Shown: positions 1 through 8,090 of the stretch, piece after piece
Numbering within the stretch: the first letter of the stretch is position 1
How the letters are laid out: every line of letters starts with the position of its first letter
DNA from: Methanobacteriota archaeon
Lineage (GTDB): Archaea > Methanobacteriota > Methanobacteria > Methanobacteriales > Methanobacteriaceae
NCBI GenBank assembly: GCA_029556335.1
Contig: JAKQFA010000006.1
Location: 186,001-250,000 of the forward strand
DNA length: 64,000 bases
Direction of reading: 5' to 3'
The notes under the pieces: generated by a model
Seen by the model: the letters and a program-made list of their open reading frames with translations, nothing else
Databases searched by the model: none
What the model was told of the DNA's origin: nothing
Translations under genes and position numbers: made by a program

Positions 1-629
1 AAATTTGGGGTGAGCAGGGTGAAAGTAGTGATTTTTATTCCATTTACATTTCCATGGGAATTTGTCTTGAGTTTCAAAGTCAGATCTACCTTTTCATCAA
101 TTTCTTTCAACAGATTTATGCGATTATATATTTTAAGAGGCCCCATGGTCTTGAAATTTTCTACCACCCTGTCCTGGTAACAATCCTGGTAACATACATG
201 TTCTGCACCTAAATTAATGGCCTCGACACCGTTTAAAACTTCACAAGGTATTATGTGCCCTCCTTCGTGGAGATATCTCCGGGCATGGTTGATGACCGGT
301 ATCATTTCTTCATCAATGAGGCCAGTGTCCAGCATCTCACAGATTATCAGATCAGCTTTTTCTGGATAATCCATTAGACTTGCATCACCCACTATCACGG
401 AGACATTGTTAAAATAAGAAAGTCTGTTTAAGGCGGATCTGGCTGACAATTCATTTTTTTCGATGGCATAAACATGTTTTGCTCGTGGAGCTGCTTCAGC
501 GGCAAGAACTCCGGAACCAGTTCCTAGATCATAGACAATTCCCTGCACTTTCTTGTTGATGGCTTCAAAAAAAACTGCTAGGCGTTCTTTGTCAGATAGC
601 AATTTTTCTTGATAGGGGGTTAGTTTCAT
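1..629 (-). CDS. SAM-dependent methyltransferase, PRMT-like (cut by window edge)
   Basis: The gene reads on the minus strand from an ATG at 629 and runs off the window with no stop, so at least 209 residues are present and the C-terminus is missing. Near residues 32-40 there is a class I methyltransferase motif I (YDLGTGSGVLA), followed by an acidic residue at the end of the next strand (AIEKNE). A later CEMLDTGLIDE segment resembles the acidic double-E loop of protein arginine methyltransferase-like enzymes. Archaeal relatives are usually annotated as predicted RNA or protein methylases, and the substrate cannot be read from the sequence. No clear ribosome binding site is seen. The fold is clear; the specific function is not. 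Confidence 0.7.
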   Translation of the reverse strand, partial: MKLTPYQEKLLSDKERLAVFFEAINKKVQGIVYDLGTGSGVLAAEAAPRAKHVYAIEKNELSARSALNRLSYFNNVSVIVGDASLMDYPEKADLIICEMLDTGLIDEEMIPVINHARRYLHEGGHIIPCEVLNGVEAINLGAEHVCYQDCYQDRVVENFKTMGPLKIYNRINLLKEIDEKVDLTLKLKTNSHGNVNGIKITTFTLLTPN

Positions 630-742
630 CAATGTATAGTGAATATTGATTCTATTAATAAAAATTCTGATGGTAAAAATAAGTTTAATTTCAAGAATGG
701 TGTGAAGAAAATTTTATTAGGGGGAAGATTTGGTAAAAGTAG

Positions 743-1153
743 TTACATATTATCCCCGCTGGACGTACTGGTGAGTTTGACGTGTTCAACGCCCTTTAAT
801 CTCATTATTTTTTCGGTAAGTTCCCGTATGTAATTGACATTCCCCTTAACCACAATAACTTCTAGACAATATTTTTCTGTCATGTGGACGTGCATAACAG
901 CATTGATGAATTTTCGGTAGTCATGTTGGATATCGGTGAGGTCTTCCATTACTCCAGTATAGTGATGATCGTAAATCACAGCTAGAATACCGATTCGATC
1001 ACCTTCCATTTCATTCATCCACTGGTATCGCACAATGTAGTCTTTTAAAGCGTCTCTTATACCTTTTGATCTTGATTGGTATCCTCGATCTTTCAAAACT
1101 TCATCAAACTCGTTTAAAAGTTTCTTGGGTAAGGACATACTTATTCGCATCAT
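743..1153 (-). CDS. nikR: NikR-type nickel-responsive transcriptional regulator
   Basis: This 136-residue protein has a ribbon-helix-helix DNA-binding segment at residues 1-40 (RISMSLPKKLLNEF, then SRSKGIRDAL) and a C-terminal ACT-like nickel-sensing domain. The expected metal ligands are present: H77, H88, H90 and C96, in the arrangement of Escherichia coli NikR (H76, H87, H89, C95). In that family nickel binding to the tetramer drives repression of nickel uptake genes. Two adjacent ATG codons could start it (1153 or 1150); a GAGGG lies 7 bases before the first. No nickel transporter gene is adjacent, so its targets are elsewhere. The hypA, hypB and hypE genes in this window are plausible members of the same nickel economy, but no link is shown. 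Confidence 0.85.
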   Translation of the reverse strand: MMRISMSLPKKLLNEFDEVLKDRGYQSRSKGIRDALKDYIVRYQWMNEMEGDRIGILAVIYDHHYTGVMEDLTDIQHDYRKFINAVMHVHMTEKYCLEVIVVKGNVNYIRELTEKIMRLKGVEHVKLTSTSSGDNM

Positions 1154-1555
1154 TACAATTCCCTCGTATTATTTTATTATAATATTATCCTATTTAAATC
1201 TTTGTTTTCTTAGCAATATTGTTCACTACAAACAATTTGTATGTCTTCGGGGATACTGGTTTAGCATCACGGACAAAAAATTAACACTAGCACTATTATA
1301 TTACTGGTAATGCTATTGTTACTATTTAAACTTTGCCTACCTCGAAAACATTGATGACATTTAACAAAGTTGCTTAGATCTAAGCCAGAGTCAGGTCATA
1401 TTAAATCTTTATTAATAATCCTTTCCAATTATAAACAACTCTTCTTGGTTAGCCTTTTTCAAATACTTCATTAATTTTTCCATTAAAAACCAATACTATT
1501 AATCTTGTGTTTGACAACATATCAATTAACAGAATTATATTTATGTGGTGATACT
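1154..1555. other. Intergenic region between nikR and the CBS gene
   Basis: About 400 AT-rich bases lie between divergent genes. The segment next to nikR holds an ATAATATTAT palindrome near 1180. Around 1303-1325 there are short TTAC/GTAA inverted repeats. An AATTATATTTATG box near 1530 could be a TATA element for the CBS gene. I see no convincing gene here; the short open frame starting at 1125 looks like chance. Confidence 0.5.
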
Positions 1556-1957
1556 ATGAAAGTGAGGGAGGCCATGAATCAAGGGGTGATATCCATCAGC
1601 GCCCAAACCAGCCCGTTAGAAGCCTTTGAAAAGATGTATAAGGAAGGTGTGCGTAGATTATTTGTGGTGAATGAAGAAGATGGTGTTTTGGGAGTGGTAT
1701 CCTATTCTGACCTTATTGGAGTACTGGGAGCCATAAAACCTACTATTCGGAAAGAAGTGTCCCTTAACCTGATGGATATCATGTCCAAGGATGTAATAAC
1801 CATTTCTGCCGGTGATGGAATTGAAGATGCAGCCAATTTGATGTTACGAGCAGACATATCTGGACTACTGGTCTTGGAGGATAAAAAGCCTGTAGGAGTA
1901 ATTAGTAAAACAGACATATGTCGGTTGGTGGCTGCTGAAATTCTGGTTCCTTCATAA
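1556..1957 (+). CDS. CBS domain-pair protein
   Basis: The protein has 133 residues and is almost entirely two CBS domains. The first covers roughly residues 1-65 (MKVREAMNQGVISISAQ, then GVLGVVSYSDL) and the second roughly 70-133 (MDIMSKDVITISAGDGIEDA, then VGVISKTDICRLV). Such pairs bind adenine nucleotides or S-adenosyl ligands and act as regulatory modules; there is no attached enzymatic or membrane domain. The ATG at 1556 follows a GGTGAT at 1547-1552, so it is preferred over an in-frame codon at 1505. It is a single gene ending in an AT-rich stretch. What it regulates cannot be told from the context. Confidence 0.85.
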   Translation: MKVREAMNQGVISISAQTSPLEAFEKMYKEGVRRLFVVNEEDGVLGVVSYSDLIGVLGAIKPTIRKEVSLNLMDIMSKDVITISAGDGIEDAANLMLRADISGLLVLEDKKPVGVISKTDICRLVAAEILVPS

Positions 1958-2105
1958 ATCCAAGGTTAAAAATTGATTTTTTTAAAAAAAATAATTTTTA
2001 TTTTCTAATCACTAGGTAGTAGAATGTATCGGATGGAATTTTTTTTGAAAAACTAAAAATTTGGAATTGGGTTTTTATCAATAGTCCTCAAGAAATAGTT
2101 GTAAA

Positions 2106-2255
<150 letters not shown>

Positions 2256-2298
2256 TTGTTGTCGAATTTAACAGCATACCATGGTTGTAGGATTATCG

Positions 2299-2310
2299 TA
2301 TATAAATTTT
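2299..2310 (-). promoter_or_regulatory. TATA box for the tRNA-Gly pair
   Basis: On the minus strand this reads AAATTTATATAC, a good archaeal TATA box preceded by a purine-rich BRE-like stretch. It lies about 45 bases before the 5' end of tRNA-Gly(GCC), leaving room for a leader of roughly 20 bases that would be removed from the precursor. Confidence 0.6.
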
Positions 2311-2500
2311 TAGGTTAAGAGTTTGTTGAAATTAAATTTAGGGAGAATTCTATTCAGTTTGGTATAGTCTTCATAGTGGATAATTCAGTTCAAGGTGGAT
2401 CTGATACGTTCAATATAAATACCGACTAACCAAAAAATAATTGGAATCATGGGAATAGTAAAGGATCTGTGGAATTAGGAAATCACTCACCGGTGAGATC

Positions 2501-3523
2501 ATGTTGGATATTATAATTAACGTTGCCATCCTTGCGATATCATTAATAATCGTAATTAAATCGGCAGACATTTTTGTAGATAATTTAGTTGCCATAGGTG
2601 CCGCTTTTGGCATATCTGAAATAATATTGGGTGTAACTGCCTCTGCTATTGGAACTTCTCTCCCGGAATTCGGCTCTGCCATGATCGCTACCTTCACCCA
2701 TAGCCCAGATATTGGGGTGGGAGTGGTTATCGGATCTAACATCTGGAACATAGCTGGTATCTTGGGAATAACCGCCACCTACGTGGGTCTTGTCCGGTCA
2801 AATCCTCGCGGTATAGCCAGGGACGGTGCAGTAACCCTTATAACTGCTCTTATACTTGTGGCCTTCATGTTCATGGGGTCTATCAACAAATTTGCCGGTA
2901 TAATAATGATCGCAGTTTATGGTGTTTATTTGTGGATACTGGTAAAGGATCAGAAGAAGGAAAGCAGGAAAAACAATACTAAAATCATAGAAGAGCTAAA
3001 TAACAAGGAAGAAAATTCCAAAGAATCTGCAGAGTCATCCAAAAACGTAAAATCTTCTAAATCATCTAAAATTAGTAAGAAAACCATAATTTGGACATTA
3101 GTGGGGCTGACTGGTCTGATTGTTGGTTGCAGACTACTAGTCTACAGTGGAGTGGAGTTAGCTACCATCGCTGGTGTGCCAACTATGATCATGGGATTGT
3201 TTACCTTGGCCATCGGTACCAGCATCCCTGAACTGGTGGTAACATTGTCTTCAGCTATGAAGGGGCTTCATGATCTTTCTATTGGAAATATACTGGGCAG
3301 TAATACTTTTAATATTATGATTGGGATAGGTGTGCCGGCACTCTTTATGGACATTCCTGTGGAGCCTTTGTCTTTATCCTTCGATGCACCGGTCATGATC
3401 TTAGTAACCCTTATGGTGCTTTTACTCATTAAACGTGGAATGAAACTAACTAGAACTGATGGAATAATCCTTTTAGCAACTTATATTGGCTATGCAATCC
3501 TTAGATTATTCGTATTAAATTAA
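2501..3523 (+). CDS. Na+/Ca2+ exchanger family (CaCA) membrane protein
   Basis: The protein has 340 residues and about ten predicted membrane segments in two halves. Each half carries the alpha-repeat signature of cation/calcium exchangers: GTSLPE near residue 56 with GSNIWN downstream, and GTSIPE near residue 240 with GSNTFN downstream. Between them is a hydrophilic loop rich in Lys, Glu and Ser (about residues 150-195), presumably cytoplasmic. The family exchanges Ca2+ or other cations for Na+ or H+; the ion used here is not known. The start ATG at 2501 follows GGTGAG, and a TATA-like CAATATAAATAC lies at 2411-2422. A UspA gene follows after 13 bases, suggesting co-transcription. Confidence 0.88.
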   Translation: MLDIIINVAILAISLIIVIKSADIFVDNLVAIGAAFGISEIILGVTASAIGTSLPEFGSAMIATFTHSPDIGVGVVIGSNIWNIAGILGITATYVGLVRSNPRGIARDGAVTLITALILVAFMFMGSINKFAGIIMIAVYGVYLWILVKDQKKESRKNNTKIIEELNNKEENSKESAESSKNVKSSKSSKISKKTIIWTLVGLTGLIVGCRLLVYSGVELATIAGVPTMIMGLFTLAIGTSIPELVVTLSSAMKGLHDLSIGNILGSNTFNIMIGIGVPALFMDIPVEPLSLSFDAPVMILVTLMVLLLIKRGMKLTRTDGIILLATYIGYAILRLFVLN

Positions 3524-3536
3524 ATAGGATGATAAT

Positions 3537-3968
3537 ATGGTTTATCAGAAAATATTAGTTACCAGTGCTGGGGAATATCTTGATCAGATGGCTAAAGAAG
3601 TCATGGAACTTATAGCAGATTGGAATACTGAAGTAATTGGTCTCTATGTGGTGGAAACTTCTACCCCTATCCTTACTTCTAGAAAAATAAAGGAAATGAT
3701 GAAAAAGGAACTAACTGAAAAGGGAAAGAAGATCCTATTGGACATGGAAGAAAAGTTTAAGGGACCCAACATCAAATTCAAGCCCCTATTGAAAGAAGGT
3801 AAACCTGCTGATGAAATAGTGAAAATAGCCGAAGAAGAAGGTGTAGATTTGCTCATAATGGGCACTGGAAAAAGCATGGTTGATAAATACCTCTTGGGTA
3901 GTGTTTCTGAAAAGGTAGTGCACACATCTCCCTGCACTGTTCTTCTGATCCGCACCAGCAAGGAGTGA
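3537..3968 (+). CDS. Universal stress protein (UspA family)
   Basis: This 143-residue protein is a single Usp domain. It begins YQKILVTSAG and ends with the ATP-binding signature GTGKSMVDKYLLGSVSEKVV, which fits the G-x2-G-x9-G-S pattern of the ATP-binding Usp subgroup. Usp domains commonly sit beside transporters and are thought to sense or regulate. Here it lies between a cation exchanger (13 bases upstream) and an anion permease (53 bases downstream), so a role in controlling ion transport is reasonable but inferred. A GATGATAAT stretch before the ATG serves as ribosome binding site. Confidence 0.88.
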   Translation: MVYQKILVTSAGEYLDQMAKEVMELIADWNTEVIGLYVVETSTPILTSRKIKEMMKKELTEKGKKILLDMEEKFKGPNIKFKPLLKEGKPADEIVKIAEEEGVDLLIMGTGKSMVDKYLLGSVSEKVVHTSPCTVLLIRTSKE

Positions 3969-4021
3969 AAGAACCGGGGCAGATCTAGTCATCATTTCTC
4001 TAAATCAAGGATGATATTAGC

Positions 4022-5392
4022 ATGAATTTCAAAAGGATAGGGATTCCATTAGCTCTTTTGGCAGGACTTATTGTCTTCTTAATCCCTATGCACCAACTCA
4101 GTTTTTCGGGGCATGCTGCACTGGCCCTCTTAGTGTTTGCCGTTGTCATGTGGGCCACAGAGACCGTGCCATTGGCAGTCACTTCCATGATCATCCTATT
4201 TGCCCAGCCTATAATCGGAGTAGAGAGTTTTGACAATGCGGTGATAGGCTTTGCCAATCCCATCATATTCCTCATGATAGGTGGTTTCATCATCGCCGAG
4301 GCGATACGTAAAAGTGGACTTGCCCAGCGCCTAACCTACACCATGCTTAATCGAGTGGGAACCACTCCTAGTCGAGCTCTTTTTGTGAGTGTATTCTCTA
4401 CCGGGATCCTGTCGGCGTGGATCGAGAATGTAGTGGCCTTTGCCATGCTGGTACCAGTTATAAGGGAAATTGTAGTGCTTATGGGTTGTTTAGAGGCTAA
4501 GAAGGGTAAAAGCAACTTTGCCAAGGCCATGATCCTTGGGGCATCCTTTGGCTCCCTGGCTGGTGGGTTTGGTACCGAGATAGGAACTGCCCCTAACCTT
4601 ATGGCGGCCGCCTACACAGGTATAACTTTTTTAAACTGGATGATGTTTGGGTTCCCATTGGCCATCATACTTATGCTGGTGATCTGGAAGCTTCTGGGCC
4701 GAATATTTCCCTCAGAAGTAAAGGGTATAAAGGGCGGTAAAGAAGTGGTATCATCTAAACTAGAGTCCATGGGGTCACTTTCAAAAAATGAGAAAATAAC
4801 TGCTATTATACTATTATTCACCATAGGACTGTGGGTAACCACCCAATTCACAGGTCTAAACAGCTACTCAATAGCACTTATTGGTGCTGCCCTGTACTTC
4901 ATAGCCGGTATTATCAACTGGCAGGATGCGCAGAAAAACATTGACTGGGGACTCATAATATTCTTCGGAGGAGCTTTATCGCTGGGATATGCCTTACTCA
5001 ACACAGGCGCAGCAGCATGGTTGATTAAAGGATTACTGGCCATGATGGGTAGTGATCCTTCTACCATCCTAATAATGGTGGTGCTGATGGTGATAGCAGT
5101 GGTAATTACCCAAGTGATGTCCAACATAGCATTATCAGCTATACTAGTCCCGCTTTCTGTGACTCTGGCCAATGCCCAGGGTCTTGCTGTTGGAACCTAT
5201 GCAGTTCCAGTTGCCATTGCCTGTTCCTTATCTTTCCTCTTTCCCATGGCCGATCCAACCGTGGCCATGGCCTATGGAAGTGGGTATGTTAATATTAAAG
5301 AAATTTTCAAGGCAGGGTTGCCCCTGGTAATTATAGGGCTAATTCTGACTATCTTGGTGATGCTTACCATAGCCCAACCCTTCATAGGTTAG
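4022..5392 (+). CDS. SLC13/DASS-type anion permease
   Basis: The 456-residue protein has about 11-12 hydrophobic segments. The N-terminal half has MWATETVPLAVTS, typical of the divalent anion:sodium symporter family, and GGFGTEIGTAPN resembles the sodium and substrate site of SLC13 proteins. The C-terminal half repeats the pattern (TQVMSNIALSAILVPL). Family members carry dicarboxylates, citrate, sulfate or other anions, and the substrate cannot be chosen from sequence alone. A GATGATATTAGC precedes the ATG. The upstream UspA gene and this one are in the same direction. Confidence 0.85.
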   Translation: MNFKRIGIPLALLAGLIVFLIPMHQLSFSGHAALALLVFAVVMWATETVPLAVTSMIILFAQPIIGVESFDNAVIGFANPIIFLMIGGFIIAEAIRKSGLAQRLTYTMLNRVGTTPSRALFVSVFSTGILSAWIENVVAFAMLVPVIREIVVLMGCLEAKKGKSNFAKAMILGASFGSLAGGFGTEIGTAPNLMAAAYTGITFLNWMMFGFPLAIILMLVIWKLLGRIFPSEVKGIKGGKEVVSSKLESMGSLSKNEKITAIILLFTIGLWVTTQFTGLNSYSIALIGAALYFIAGIINWQDAQKNIDWGLIIFFGGALSLGYALLNTGAAAWLIKGLLAMMGSDPSTILIMVVLMVIAVVITQVMSNIALSAILVPLSVTLANAQGLAVGTYAVPVAIACSLSFLFPMADPTVAMAYGSGYVNIKEIFKAGLPLVIIGLILTILVMLTIAQPFIG

Positions 5393-5561
5393 TTGAGAAT
5401 AAGGTGTTAGACTTGTAACGCCATTTATTTTATTTTTTTTTAAATCCAAGTGTTTAAGTCTTATTTAATATCCCAAAAGTATATAGGTTAAAAGTCAATA
5501 GAATAATGGGTTGATCTAGCAACTTAATGTCTATCTAAAACTAATATATTTAGGTGTTTAA

Positions 5562-6212
5562 ATGTACGTCGTTATAATGGGTGGTGGAAGGGTTGGTTTG
5601 CACTTGGCCCATTCTCTGGTGGTCACTGGTCATGATGTAACCCTCATTGAGAGTGATGAGAATCTCTGCGCTACTGCCGCTGGTGAAATAGATGCCCTAA
5701 TAATCTGTGGTAATGGAACTGATATTAAAACCCTGGAAGAATCCAACATCGAAGATGCTGATGTTTTTGTGGCGGCCACTGGTAACGACGAGGCCAACCT
5801 TTTATCCAGTATTCTGGTCAAGGAATATGAAATTCCCAAACTCATTGCCAGGGTGAGTAACCCAGACCATGAGGACGCCTTTCATAAAGTAGGTATTGAC
5901 ATCGTGGTTAGCCCGGAGCTAACTGCGGCCAGTTATCTGGAAAAGCTCATTACCCGCCCCAAGATAGCTGATCTTATTGTTGTGGGTCGAGGAGATGCTG
6001 AACTTCTGGACATAAGTATCCAAAATCCTAGAGCAATAGGAAAAAGGGTGGGTGATTTGAGCCCCACTGATGATTATATCATAGCCGCCATCCACCATAA
6101 TGGGAATATCACCATACCCCACGATGACACTGTGCTGGCCAAAAACGAGAAGATATCAGTTTTGGTGAAAACCGGGGCAGTGAAAAAGGTTACTTCGTTA
6201 TTCACCAAATAA
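5562..6212 (+). CDS. trkA: TrkA-type potassium transport regulatory protein
   Basis: The protein has 216 residues: an RCK/TrkA-N Rossmann domain (residues 1-130) and a TrkA-C domain (about 140-215). The nucleotide-binding motif is MGGGRVGLHLA at the N-terminus, with an acidic residue at the end of the second strand (LIESDE). Such proteins gate a TrkH/KtrB potassium channel by binding NAD(H) or ATP. The channel gene is not next to it, so its partner must be encoded outside this window or elsewhere. The start is an ATG after TTTAGGTGTTTAA. It is the last of four ion-related genes on the plus strand, separated from the permease by about 170 AT-rich bases, so it probably has its own promoter. Confidence 0.88.
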   Translation: MYVVIMGGGRVGLHLAHSLVVTGHDVTLIESDENLCATAAGEIDALIICGNGTDIKTLEESNIEDADVFVAATGNDEANLLSSILVKEYEIPKLIARVSNPDHEDAFHKVGIDIVVSPELTAASYLEKLITRPKIADLIVVGRGDAELLDISIQNPRAIGKRVGDLSPTDDYIIAAIHHNGNITIPHDDTVLAKNEKISVLVKTGAVKKVTSLFTK

Positions 6213-6308
6213 TTATAGAATTTTTATTAGAAATATGGCTTTTGATGAACCTTTTTAATTTAAATCCCATCCCCTCATCCTGGTACGACACCTAATTCAC
6301 TTATCATC

Positions 6309-7823
6309 TCAGGACTCAATGCCCAATATTTTTTCCATTTTCTCCATGTCCACGTTTTCTTCAAATATTCCAGCTAGACGTTCCAACGAAAAGCCCTTGT
6401 TCAATTGGAAGTGATCCATATCAAAGCCTAATTTTTCCAAACCCATTTTTTCTCTTAAAAAGTCTGTGAAAAATCTTCGGAAGTTGAAGTTGTGGAATAT
6501 GCCGTGGAAGTAGGTTCCAGTGGACATTCCCTGCACAGCACCATCGAATTGGGACTGGGGATGATTTCCACAACCCTTGATAACACGTGTAAGGGGTTTA
6601 CTATCTTTGATTATGGTTATTCCTTCGTGGAGTTCGTAACCTGTGACTAATTTTCCTTCCATGCCTTTGAAAAGTCCGTTCCCCATTATCATTCCCTGAC
6701 TCTGGCTTATGATCTTTTTCACATCACCAAATGAGGTTTCAACCCCTAAAATTCCTAAACCATCTACAGTCCCATGTTTCGATTCTTTCAGGGAGGGGTC
6801 AATAATTTTCTCTCCCATAATCTGATATCCGCCACAAATACCGAATAAAGGGATTTCAGTTGCAATTTGTCTGATTTCATCGCTGAAACCGGATTCATTC
6901 AATGCCACCATGTCATTAACGGTGTTGCGGGTCCCGGGTATTATGAGAGCATCTAACTGGGCCAACTCATCGCCCAGTTCCACCAACCTAATTCCAATAT
7001 CTGGTTCATACTCCAGGGGATCCAGATCCGTGAAGTTGGATATGCGTGGCAGCCTCATTATTCCCACCTTAATCCGGCCATGGTTAGGGTATTTATGTTC
7101 TGATAGGGATGCCGAATCCTCTTCTGGCAGTTTCAGTTGTTTATCATATGGCAATACGCCCAGAACAGGCACTCCCACAATTTTCTCGATCTGGCGGATT
7201 CCCGGTACTAAAATGTCCAAGTTACCTCGAAACTTGTTGATTATAATTCCCCTGATCCGGGCCCGATCTTCAGGGGGTAAAAGCTGAAAAGTACCAGCTA
7301 TGGATGCAAAAACTCCTCCGCGATCTATGTCTGCCACCAGGATCACATCTGCATCAGCCAGACGGGCAATGGGCATGTTGGCCATATCTCGATCCAACAT
7401 GTTGATCTCAGCCGGTGAACCAGCTCCTTCCATAATAAGTATGTCATACTCTTTTTCTAATTCGTACAGAGATTTTTTAATGGCTTTTAAAGCTTCGTCC
7501 CTAAAGTTATTCTGGTAGTGATAAAAATTCATGTCACCGGCTGGTAGTCCATGGACAATGACTTGAGATGTGAAGTCTTCCTTGGGCTTCAAGAGGATGG
7601 GGTTCATATGATGATGGGGTTCCAAGCCAGCGGCTTCCGCCTGGAAAACTTGTGCCATGGCTATTTCCCGGTTTTCTTGGGTGGTGAATGAATTCAGGGA
7701 CATGTTTTGTGATTTAAAAGGAACCACCCTGAATCCTCTTTTAGACAGTATTCTACATAGGGCGGCTACAACCACGCTTTTTCCTGCATTGGATGATGTT
7801 CCCTGAACCATGAGACACTTCAT
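6309..7823 (-). CDS. cobQ: Cobyric acid synthase
   Basis: The product has 504 residues from the ATG at 7823, which follows GTGAT; an ORF extension to 7850 is less likely. The N-terminal ATPase domain has a P-loop-like VQGTSSNAGKSV. The C-terminal domain is a type 1 glutamine amidotransferase with the nucleophile in FGICGGYQIMG and the catalytic His in TYFHGIFHN. The enzyme amidates four carboxyl groups of adenosylcobyrinic acid a,c-diamide with glutamine and ATP, a step in cobamide synthesis. Methanogens need the product for the cobamide-dependent methyltransferase MtrA. It is transcribed divergently from lonB and stands alone, away from cbiC and cobA further along the window. Confidence 0.95.
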   Translation of the reverse strand: MKCLMVQGTSSNAGKSVVVAALCRILSKRGFRVVPFKSQNMSLNSFTTQENREIAMAQVFQAEAAGLEPHHHMNPILLKPKEDFTSQVIVHGLPAGDMNFYHYQNNFRDEALKAIKKSLYELEKEYDILIMEGAGSPAEINMLDRDMANMPIARLADADVILVADIDRGGVFASIAGTFQLLPPEDRARIRGIIINKFRGNLDILVPGIRQIEKIVGVPVLGVLPYDKQLKLPEEDSASLSEHKYPNHGRIKVGIMRLPRISNFTDLDPLEYEPDIGIRLVELGDELAQLDALIIPGTRNTVNDMVALNESGFSDEIRQIATEIPLFGICGGYQIMGEKIIDPSLKESKHGTVDGLGILGVETSFGDVKKIISQSQGMIMGNGLFKGMEGKLVTGYELHEGITIIKDSKPLTRVIKGCGNHPQSQFDGAVQGMSTGTYFHGIFHNFNFRRFFTDFLREKMGLEKLGFDMDHFQLNKGFSLERLAGIFEENVDMEKMEKILGIES

Positions 7824-8090
7824 TTTATCACTAACTTGTAATATTAACACAAATTGTGTTCATCTAATAAAATCAATTGCAGCACTGAAGTAGTACTCTT
7901 TACTACTCTACCTATACTTTTTATTAGATTTTATCCACATCCTACTTATAAGAAGCTTGAGAATATTATAAGAAAAATGTTCTTAGGCAAATGTTCTTAT
8001 ATAAGATATCATATACCAGTTACTGTATATCAAACTAAAAAAAAGTTTTAATTTTTACTTAATCCAAATTTATGGAGGTTTAAAAAGCCC
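7824..8090. promoter_or_regulatory. cobQ-lonB divergent intergenic region with TTCTTA half-sites
   Basis: This AT-rich region contains four copies of a 6-base half-site: TAAGAA at 7949-7954 and 7969-7974, TTCTTA at 7980-7985 and 7994-7999. The middle two form a perfect inverted repeat with a 5-base spacer. An 11-base direct repeat, AAATGTTCTTA, occurs at 7975-7985 and 7989-7999. They are close to where the lonB promoter should be. A regulator site is inferred; none is identified. Confidence 0.45.
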
